A stretch of DNA of 25,000 bases from Theodoxus fluviatilis. Its lineage: Eukaryota > Mollusca > Gastropoda > Cycloneritida > Neritidae. Both the position numbers and the translations under genes were made by a program. The notes under the pieces were generated by a model. That model searched no databases. It was given only the letters and a program-made list of their open reading frames with translations, and was not told where the DNA came from. The stretch's first letter is position 1, and every line of letters starts with the position of its first letter. Below, piece by piece: positions 18,106-25,000 of the stretch. Location: the NCBI GenBank assembly GCA_034096865.1, contig JAWQFJ010009716.1:1-25000 (forward strand). Direction: 5' to 3'.

Positions 18106-18547
18106 AACAGAAACGTACAAGAAGTTCAACATTAATTAACTCAATCACATCGCTCAAGTTATGGAGTCCACACACTAATCATAAAATAAGATAGCATGCA
18201 ATTGTATCATACTTTATTACTCTAACAAATGTAATAACACCGGCCATGTTACTTCAAGTAAATATACATACTGAACACGCGCATCAGAAATAGTAAACAG
18301 AAAGACACAATAAGATAGGACACATTTAGCGCTACATCATAGTCAATTCAATTTAATAGAGAAACATTTTACATCGCAACAAGTAATCACAGAAGGAACA
18401 AAAGACACAAGCATGCACATCAAACAATCATCGTCACGCAATCACACAACACAGGAAAGACCAACAAGAGACAGGCATGCACATCAACAACCACACTCAC
18501 AAGCACACATACACGATCATCAACGCATAACGCATGCACTCCCCTCA
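18106..18547. other. Intergenic DNA, nothing recognised
   Basis: AT-rich upstream of 18360, then CA-containing sequence. No supported gene. Confidence 0.4.
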
Positions 18548-18597
18548 CCCCCCCCCCCCCCCCCCCCCCCCCCCACCCACACACACACACACACTCT
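18548..18597. repeat. Poly-C run followed by (CA)n
   Basis: A 27-bp C homopolymer (18548-18574) followed by CCCA and CA repeats. The homopolymer length is likely to be unreliable in any assembly. Confidence 0.95.
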
Positions 18598-19150
18598 CAC
18601 ATGTTCATCCTTGTTGGCACAGACATAGTTCACACCATTCATAGTCCTTCCTGTCACAGTTCACAGCACTACAAGTCCTCATAGTCCCAGTTCACTTTAC
18701 TCCAATGCTCCGTCATATGTCCCATCAATCCTGAAGCTTGTTGTGTGCTCTTTTTGAAAATATACATATATCAAAATGTTCAAAATGCATCGAGTGACTC
18801 ATTTTGTGATGGAGGGTCACATATGGTAGCCTACTGACTATGCACTATTTCCAAGGCGTAGACCACTTCTCGTTGATTTTGTTGATTTAATTCAACAGGT
18901 AACAGCTTCTCATTTCAGCGCAGTTAATTAAATCTTACGCTTCGGTTCTTTATTAGTATGCACACAAAACAGCCATTGATGAATTCTCGTCACGCGTGTG
19001 TGAGAACTGCGTCGCAAATGTTGCTTCATGTCGACACACCGCTCAGTGCCCAAGTAGGCCTACTTGCATGTGCAAAAATACGAATGAAATGGTGCTGCAA
19101 GAATCGACCCGGGGGTTTGGGGATACAGAGTCATCCATGCACACGTTCCC
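18598..19150. other. Intergenic DNA, nothing recognised
   Basis: No supported gene. The segment at about 18805-18835 (ACTCATTTTGTGATGGAGGG followed by TCACATA) looks like a transposon terminus, but no partner end was found. Confidence 0.4.
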
Positions 19151-19352
19151 CCTGTGGGTTGGGGGTCAGAATAGACCCACCGCGTCTCCCTACGCGATTC
19201 GTAAGAGGTGAATAAATAGGGACATCGTGACTTGACTTGCGCATGTATTCTAGTGATTCTCGTGCTTAATGGCCTTACATAGCCTACAGAGGCTGATAGG
19301 TCGTAAAACTCCGTCCGTCCGTCCGTCCGTCCGTCCGTCCGTCCGTCCGTCC
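19151..19352 (+). mobile_element. SINE-like dispersed repeat, copy 5 (TCCG tail)
   Basis: The most complete copy together with that at 8870-9062. It contains CCTGTGGGTTGGGGGTCAGA, TAGACCCACC, CGTCTCCCTACGCGATTCG, GAGGTGAATAAATAGGGACA, CGTGACTTGACT and TTCTAGTGATT, then the hairpin region with AGCCT-ACAG-AGGCT and outer GGCC/GGTC, TAAAACT, and a pure (CCGT)n tail (19311-19351). It differs from copy 4 mainly in tail sequence and scattered substitutions. Confidence 0.75.
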
Positions 19353-19495
19353 ATGCGCGAGTTGTCCCTCGTCAAGAAAACGCTTTTGTCACTATGGCGC
19401 CCACATTGCGCAGGGAATCCGACACAGCCAGACACGAGACCGTTGACACGTGGTCAAACAAAGAGGTGAAGGGCCGGTGTCAGACTATAATTCTT

Positions 19496-19642
19496 GAACA
19501 ACAAGAGGAGGGTGACCAATGAAGTCTGGCGGTACTTCGTAGTCTAGGTCTGACTAGGCCCGAAGAAGGAGCTTGGTTCCGAAAGCTTGCCTTGACTACG
19601 AAGTACCGCCAGACTTATTTGGTCACACTCCTCTTTTTGTTC
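19496..19642. repeat. Long inverted repeat, 49-bp arms and 49-bp loop
   Basis: The left arm (19496-19544) and the reverse complement of the right arm (19594-19642) match at 45 of 49 positions. The innermost 23 bp, including GTCTGGCGGTACTTCGTAGT, are perfect. The loop (19545-19593) contains GGCCCGAAGAAGGAGCTTGG and CCGAAAGCTTGCC. The 11-bp direct repeat TTGACACGTGG lies just outside at 19443-19453 and 19644-19654. No frame of note. It may be a small foldback element or part of a larger retroelement terminus. Confidence 0.85.
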
Positions 19643-19654
19643 ATTGACACGTGG

Positions 19655-20171
19655 GACACGGTGAAGTGCAAGTCTTGCTCCCTTCAAGTGCTAGGTGCGA
19701 CCCTCTCCACCTGAACTGGATACCTCACTGGGACCTACGTCTGACTGACCATGCGTTTTCAGTCACTAAATCACGTCAACTTCTCGAGAGCTTAACACGT
19801 CCTCTGATCGTTTGAGAGAGGCCAGCCCATGCCAGAGAGACCCATTGGGTGGCAGTGTAGATTATTAAGATAACGTCTGCAAAATGTCACGATAAAACTT
19901 ATTTCCGTATAGGTATATATAAATAAACAGACTTAAAATGAGAAGTTCACAGGTGAAAGTGCATGTATATTAAGTTAAACGACAAGTCTAGCAGATACCG
20001 TACTTTTTCAAATCGAAAGCATGCTTTATTAAGATGCTTCACACGGCATATCGCAGGATTTTGCACACGGGCACTGCTGAATTCAGTCTAGGACAACGAA
20101 ACATTTTTTACGTAGAAGTTGGAGAAATCATATCGTGATCTGATACTGACGTAGATCTATGACCATTAAGC
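19655..20171. other. Intergenic DNA, nothing recognised
   Basis: No supported gene or repeat. Confidence 0.45.
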
Positions 20172-20325
20172 TTGCGTGCGCACTTGCGTGCGTGCGTACG
20201 TGTGTATATATGCGTGCGTGCGTGTAGGTGTGTATGCGTGCGTGCGTAAGCGAACTTTTATATGCGCGCGCGCGCGTGTGTGTGTTTTTGTGTGTGCGTA
20301 CGCGTACGTGTGTGTGTAGGCCTGC
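20172..20325. repeat. Alternating purine-pyrimidine tract (GT/GC)n
   Basis: GTGCGT, GCGCGCGCGC (about 20264-20275) and GTGTGT units with the palindrome CGTACGCGTACG (about 20297). Such sequence has the alternation required for left-handed DNA. Confidence 0.8.
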
Positions 20326-20756
20326 ACATGTGCGTGTTATATTAAATTGAGCTAACCTCTTCAAAGTTCTTCTGTGTACATAACTACGTATAATATATCT
20401 TCGCGAACTCGTGCGATCCGAAATCAAAAAAATGTCGTCAGAGTTTCTTGTAAACTCAAACCACTCAACCTTTAATTTTCACCTCTATATCGGATCGATA
20501 GAGTATGCACAGTGAAACCATTGTACCAAGACCTGTAGCAATATAATAGGCGACCTTGCTTCATTAAATACTGTTTATTTCTGTTCTTCCTTTGTTTGTG
20601 CAGATGCCAGTCTATATAGCCAACAATGACCATGCTGAACACAGAGACCAGCTATTCACTGTAGTCTCAGCCGAGCTGAATAAACAAAGACGAATCTGAC
20701 CATTCTTAAATATGCAGATGTCGTTCCCATGCATAGACTTCATGGGAACTGGGTAT

Positions 20757-20759
<3 letters not shown>
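20326..20759. other. Intergenic DNA, nothing recognised
   Basis: AT-rich, no supported gene. Confidence 0.45.
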
Positions 20760-20831
<72 letters not shown>

Positions 20832-20887
20832 AGGGGGTAGGTCGGGGGAGCACACACGCACGCACGCCAGCACGCACATACGCATGC

Positions 20888-20923
<36 letters not shown>

Positions 20924-20932
20924 TCACATATT
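20760..20932. repeat. (GA)n microsatellite followed by (CA/CG)n
   Basis: Pure GA to about 20828, a G-rich bridge, then CACGCA and CA repeats (20850-20932). Frames on the minus strand are repeat translations. Confidence 0.95.
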
Positions 20933-20979
20933 TGGTCGCTCAGACACACAGGCAGACAAACACACCACACACAAAGACG

Positions 20980-20982
<3 letters not shown>

Positions 20983-21039
<57 letters not shown>
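20983..21039. repeat. (GA)n microsatellite abutting the LINE 3' end
   Basis: 57 bp of GA that begins immediately after the (AATC)n tail of the full-length LINE on its minus strand. Confidence 0.96.
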
Positions 21040-21040
<1 letters not shown>

Positions 21041-21042
<2 letters not shown>

Positions 21043-24000
21043 ATTGATTGATTGATTGATTGATTCTTTATTTATCAAGGATGAAATTTTAGGCATTTCT
21101 GCCTTTCTTACAAATTGTCCTTGCTCATAAAGAAATGAAAACATTGATAATTAAGACACAAAATACACAGTAGCTAATCCATGTACAACAGTTGGTAAGA
21201 TATATGAAGAATATGATCAACAATGACAAAGATTTTAGTATATGTCTTTGACAGCTGTCAGCTCAGTGAGTCTTTAAGATCAAGCAATACGTGTCATATG
21301 TACAGGCGACAGAAGTGAGATCATCTGAATAGATAATCACGTATGGATGCTTTAAAAGACGTCAAGGAAGTATTGTTCCTAAGGTGCAATGGAAGTGTAT
21401 TCCATATCATAACACCTGAATATGTAATACTGCCTTTGAAAATGTCTATTCTAGGTTGTGGTAGAATGAAAGTGTTGCGAGATAGTGAATGGCTTGTTTG
21501 GGGACGAATGAAGAGATCAGTAAGATACTTTGGTGCTTGTGAATGAGCAATTTTGTGCATAAGGATGCATTTATTGAGGACGAGGTGTTTTTGGAAGGGT
21601 AGTAAGCCAAGATTTTTTATCTTTTCATCCGTAGACAATGTTGAGTCGGAAATGGTAACCTTGGCAGCTCGTCTGTACAGTGATTTAATCTTGTTCAAGT
21701 GCACTGCCATAGAGCCATCCCATACTACAGATGCAAAATTAATATGGGAATTTATGTGTGCGTGAAAAAACATTATGCATGCATTGGTGGTGACAAAATG
21801 CCTCAGTTTGGAGAGAAGGAAAATGTTCTTAGCAATAGTTTTGCATAAGGAATTGACATGTTGTTCCCAAGTTAGTTGTTCATCAACAATTATGCCTAGC
21901 ACTCTGTGTTCAGAAACTTGCTCAATGATTTCATTTTCTAGCATAAGGTTGATGGTTAGGGATTGTCGTTGACGTTTTTGTCTTGTAGTTAGGATCATGC
22001 ACTTGGTTTTTGAGGGGTTTATGACCATTCTATTTGATGAACACCATTTTTGTAAATCATCAAGGGTAACGTTCAGGGTGCATTGGATGGAATTTATGCT
22101 TCTGTCACTTACGCTGATAATGGTGTCATCTGCAAACATAGTGCATTTGATACTTTCATTTGATATACTCAATGGTAGATCATTGATATACAAGCTAAAG
22201 AGCAATGGACCTAAAATTGAGCCTTGTGGAACCCCTGACTTTACCAATCGTCTCGAGGAATACGACCCGTTGACATAGACACATTGGCTTCTATGCGTCA
22301 AGTATGATCGGAAGAAGGAGACTGATGTTGGATTTTTCAAGTACATCGAGAGTTTATCAAGGAGAATTTCGTGGTCAACTAGGTCAAATGCCTTTTTCAA
22401 GTCCAAGAAAATGGTACCAGACAGTTCACGGTTGTTTATGGCTGATAGCCAGTCATTCACCAGGAAGGATAAAGCAGTTTGGCAGGAGTGATGGGAGCGA
22501 AAGCCGGATTGCAATTGATATAATAAGTCAAATTGCTCAAGATACGAGAAAAGATGTTTGTGAACGTGTCTTTCTAGTGGTTTGGAGATAAGAGGCAAAA
22601 TTGAGATGGGACGGTAATCATCGGGTACTGAAGCAGTCTTAGATTTAGGCAATGGAATGACCTTGGCCTGCTGAAGACGAGACGGGAAGATACTGTTTCT
22701 TATACACAAGTTATAAATGTGTGTCAATGAAGGCAGTATGGCGGGGAGCGAAATTTTTAGTAAATGAGAACTGATGCCATCAAGGTCCGTGGATCGTTTG
22801 CTTGAAAGTTGAAAGATGTATTGCATCACCTCATGTGAGGTGACAGTAGGAATTTGGAATGCAGCATCATGAGGAAGTCTTTCATTACAGAAATCCTCAA
22901 TACGTTGAACAATATCCCTTGATAGACCGGGAGTGTGTTTAGTCGATTTTGCATGGATTTTATCAGCTATTGTCGTGAAGTGTTCGTTGAATTGTTCAGT
23001 ATTAATAGTTGGAGGTATGTTGCAGACTGTTTTGGAAGTTCGTATGAAGGTATTAATTCCGCGCCATAACATTGATGTGTCATTGCCGTTTTCAATTAGC
23101 CTTTGAAAATAAGTTTTTTTTGCATTTCGAACCAGAGTCTTGATACGGTTTCTTTGCTTCTTGTAAGCCGGGATATCATTGTCTTTTTTAAGTCTATCTC
23201 TCGTTTTCATAGCCTGCATGATTTCGTTGGTAAGCCAAGGTGGGAGTTTTAAATGCTTGACTCTCTTCTGTTTCATAGGAGCATGTCTTTCTACAGTTTG
23301 GAGAAATAGGTCATACCAGAAATGAAGGGCCATGTCAGGGTCAGAATAGTTGAGGACATCATGAAATGGCATTTGTTTTAAATTGTCAAGGAATGAATCA
23401 GCATCAAAATGTTTAAAGGATCGATAGTGAATAGTAGTGTGCGTTCTCTTTGGACTTCTTTTGACTTTACAGGAGAGGGAGCATAGTGTGGGAAAGTGAT
23501 CACTTATCCCTAATTTAGGTACCTGTATACTTGTCAAGAGATTTTCAGTGTTTGTGTATATATGGTCTATGAGAGTGGATGAGTCATGGGTCACTCTTGT
23601 GGCTATGTCAACCACTTGTTTGAGTCCGAATAACGAGATGGTAGATTTCCATGTATGCTGGGGTTTGAATAAATCGATGTTGAAATCTCCCATTATGATA
23701 ATTTTTTTGTTGGATTGGGTTACTGTGTCCATCATTGCACTGAAATCTTCACACCATGTGGAGGTGGAAGCAGGGTTTCTGTAGAGATAGCCGATAAGGA
23801 TTGAAGATTCTTTTGGAGGCTTCATTTCTAGCCATAAACACTCTATCTGTGAAGATTCAAGATCCGTACGGCGAGAAATATTCCCATGAATGGAATGGTG
23901 AATGTATACTGCTATACCAGTTTGGCCTTCGCTTTTAGCGTCTTTTCGGGTGATGTTATATCCATTAATTTCTACTGCTGTGTCAGGGATGTAGTGTTTG

Positions 24001-24365
24001 AGTCTTGTTTCTGATAGACCAAAAACATAGCAATCATACTGGTGTAAGAGAGCACATATGTCTGTGACTTTGTTCTGAAGATGATACACGTTTAGGTGGC
24101 CTAGTGATATACCAGACTGCATTATGAAAGGCAGGAAAAATACAAGAAACGTACAGAAAATAATCACATCAATGAAAGCGAGTAAGTATATAGATATAAA
24201 CAGATAGTCGATATACAAATACAAAAGGCCAAATAGACACAGTAATGAATACGAATACAAACAGTATGAATAATAATGATAATGCAATGTTAATATGTGT
24301 ATATAAGACAATAACGTTTTGCTAATATCAAACCCGATATCAACAATTCTGTATAAATGATCCTA

Positions 24366-24369
<4 letters not shown>
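21041..24369 (-). mobile_element. Full-length L2/CR1-like LINE (about 3.3 kb)
   Basis: On the minus strand the element starts at about 24369, next to (TC)n, with a roughly 245-bp AT-rich 5' UTR. It carries one open frame (24122-21321) and a 255-bp 3' UTR. The end has GTAAGAAAGGCA-GAAA-TGCCT (hairpin, 21104-21091), AATAAAG and (AATC)n (21065-21041). Size, single ORF, conserved 3' hairpin and short-repeat tail match L2-clade elements of the UnaL2 type. (GA)n tracts on both sides (20983-21039 and 24370-24417) hide any target-site duplication. No frameshift or stop interrupts the ORF, so it is a recent and possibly active copy. Confidence 0.88.
21321..24122 (-). CDS. LINE polyprotein: APE-type endonuclease and reverse transcriptase, 933 aa, intact
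   Basis: This protein nicks target DNA and copies the element's RNA from the nick (target-primed reverse transcription). The first ATG is at 24122. An in-frame open stretch continues 63 codons upstream but starts with TTG and translates as Tyr/Leu-rich UTR. The endonuclease domain spans about residues 5-215. Visible motifs are HLN (Asn 11), SETR (Glu 38), YRNP (114-117), GDFN (145-148), the TLIDHIYTN stretch ending at 191, and SDH (207-209). The RT spans about 480-720: DDYRPIS (501-507), QSGFR (538-542), FLDLKKAF with catalytic Asp 574, GVPQGS (630-635) and FADD with Asp 665 and 666. The C-terminal tail has PQPRIDIF (about 888) and WNTLP (about 907), a block typical of the CR1/L2 group. No RNase H and no ORF1 were seen. 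All expected catalytic residues are present. Confidence 0.93.
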   Translation of the reverse strand: MQSGISLGHLNVYHLQNKVTDICALLHQYDCYVFGLSETRLKHYIPDTAVEINGYNITRKDAKSEGQTGIAVYIHHSIHGNISRRTDLESSQIECLWLEMKPPKESSILIGYLYRNPASTSTWCEDFSAMMDTVTQSNKKIIIMGDFNIDLFKPQHTWKSTISLFGLKQVVDIATRVTHDSSTLIDHIYTNTENLLTSIQVPKLGISDHFPTLCSLSCKVKRSPKRTHTTIHYRSFKHFDADSFLDNLKQMPFHDVLNYSDPDMALHFWYDLFLQTVERHAPMKQKRVKHLKLPPWLTNEIMQAMKTRDRLKKDNDIPAYKKQRNRIKTLVRNAKKTYFQRLIENGNDTSMLWRGINTFIRTSKTVCNIPPTINTEQFNEHFTTIADKIHAKSTKHTPGLSRDIVQRIEDFCNERLPHDAAFQIPTVTSHEVMQYIFQLSSKRSTDLDGISSHLLKISLPAILPSLTHIYNLCIRNSIFPSRLQQAKVIPLPKSKTASVPDDYRPISILPLISKPLERHVHKHLFSYLEQFDLLYQLQSGFRSHHSCQTALSFLVNDWLSAINNRELSGTIFLDLKKAFDLVDHEILLDKLSMYLKNPTSVSFFRSYLTHRSQCVYVNGSYSSRRLVKSGVPQGSILGPLLFSLYINDLPLSISNESIKCTMFADDTIISVSDRSINSIQCTLNVTLDDLQKWCSSNRMVINPSKTKCMILTTRQKRQRQSLTINLMLENEIIEQVSEHRVLGIIVDEQLTWEQHVNSLCKTIAKNIFLLSKLRHFVTTNACIMFFHAHINSHINFASVVWDGSMAVHLNKIKSLYRRAAKVTISDSTLSTDEKIKNLGLLPFQKHLVLNKCILMHKIAHSQAPKYLTDLFIRPQTSHSLSRNTFILPQPRIDIFKGSITYSGVMIWNTLPLHLRNNTSLTSFKASIRDYLFR

Positions 24370-24422
<53 letters not shown>

Positions 24423-24461
24423 GGTGTGTGTGTGTGTGTGTGTGATATGAGAGAGAGAGAG
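24370..24461. repeat. (GA)n, (GT)n, (GA)n compound microsatellite
   Basis: GA to 24417, then GGGGCGG, GT repeats (24425-24444) and a short GA tract (24449-24461). The first GA tract abuts the LINE 5' end. The last one abuts CAATGTTTATTTTATAGG, which on the minus strand carries an AATAAA and resembles another retroelement tail. Confidence 0.9.
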
Positions 24462-24954
24462 CAATGTTTATTTTATAGGTAAATAGGTATGATGGGGTTG
24501 ACAGAGGTCACGTGATTTATTTCGATGTTTAGTTTATTCTATGTTCCGTCCGGTAGACATTGCTGTTTTTGTCACTGTCACTTGCTACGCAGTTGTCCTT
24601 TTTGTGGACTAACTATATATAGGCTACCTTGTTTGGATATTGCTCTGTCAGGCAATCCGATCATCGCAGACTCTTCGCCGTGGTAATTTTGTCTTAGGCA
24701 CAGCGCTCGTAAACAACAAGCTGATGGACCTCCATAAAAATAGTATATATTTCAGTTTCCGTAATTCGGGCAAGATTGTCTTCGGCAGCGTCGCTAGATC
24801 GAGCGACTTTTGTCAACGTCTTTTTCGATGCGAAAAACGTTCCCCGTGGCCTGCACGAAAAGTTCTGGACAGGGTCAGACAACCCCATTTAAAGATTTTT
24901 CTGTTGTTGGAGTTTTGGTGTTTTTTTGTTTGTTTGCTTGTGGGGTTTTTTTTG
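24462..24954. other. Intergenic DNA, nothing recognised
   Basis: CpG-containing, unique-looking sequence. The 64-codon minus-strand frame (24694-24888) has no recognisable family. A TCACGTGA motif lies at about 24510. Confidence 0.4.
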
Positions 24955-24966
24955 TTTTTTTTTTTT

Positions 24967-24996
<30 letters not shown>
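24955..24996. repeat. Poly-T then poly-G homopolymers
   Basis: A 22-bp T-run directly followed by a 20-bp G-run. Either a real low-complexity tract or a sequencing/assembly artefact. Confidence 0.85.
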
Positions 24997-24998
<2 letters not shown>

Positions 24999-25000
24999 GT

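Noticed and set aside
18805..18840. Transposon terminus (TTTGTGATGGAGGGTCACAT)
   Set aside because: It looks like a TIR end, but I found no partner end or duplication in the window, so no element is called.
21321..24311. A 996-residue LINE protein starting at 24311
   Set aside because: The first codon there is TTG and the extra 63 residues are a Tyr/Leu-rich translation of AT-rich UTR. The first ATG is at 24122.

Overview
The window is nuclear DNA of a metazoan. The evidence is an exon ending in a consensus GT splice donor, non-LTR and LTR retrotransposon sequence, TIR elements with target-site duplications, and very dense microsatellite and minisatellite DNA. Long CA/GA/TCC/ATG tracts, L2/CR1-like LINEs and short repeats with tetranucleotide tails suggest a marine invertebrate, most likely a mollusc (possibly a gastropod). 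That placement is inference and no species can be named.

The only convincing host gene is on the minus strand at 16599-17280. It is the first coding exon of a vesicular zinc transporter of the SLC30A (ZnT2/3/4/8-like) family. The exon carries a long acidic N-terminal tail, an HCH motif and the start of TM1, and ends at AG|GTGAGT. No further exon was recognised from 16598 down to 1. If the gene continues in this direction, the left two thirds of the window would be intron 1. Its 5' flank has a TCACGTGA E-box and a YY1-like motif over the start codon.

Layout from left to right. 1-365: a possible protein fragment at the edge, then a tRNA-derived remnant with three B-box-like motifs. 365-900: two minus-strand LINE 3' ends around a (GA)n tract. 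896-3165: microsatellites and a degenerate minisatellite. 3427-4398: a 5'-truncated LINE (RT and C-terminal tail), followed by CT-rich DNA that encloses a separate LINE tail (5087-5157). 5841-9063: microsatellites, four copies of a SINE-like repeat family, and a 42-bp minisatellite. 9168-9600: the 5' remnant of a Ty3/Gypsy-like element (LTR, primer-binding site, start of gag). 9990-11283: a 19-bp minisatellite. 12790-13662: a pentamer-based satellite. 13945-15500: a three-copy repeat, one copy of which is interrupted by a 759-bp TTAA-flanked TIR element. 15884-16060: (GGA)n. 16599-17280: the zinc transporter exon. 17569-18053: an unusual 485-bp element with foldback ends inside a retroelement tail. 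19151-19352: a fifth SINE-like copy. 19496-19642: a 49-49-49 inverted repeat. 21041-24369: a full-length, uninterrupted L2/CR1-like LINE with (GA)n tracts on both sides. 24955-24996: T and G homopolymers.

The most interesting signals are these: the LINE tails that repeatedly abut (TC)n tracts and share a 3' hairpin with different loops; the foldback-ended element at 17569-18053 with a 5-bp duplication and eight AGCGCT sites; and the TTAA element whose empty site survives in a neighbouring repeat copy. Several long apparent reading frames (up to about 500 codons) are by-products of tandem repeats and are not genes.
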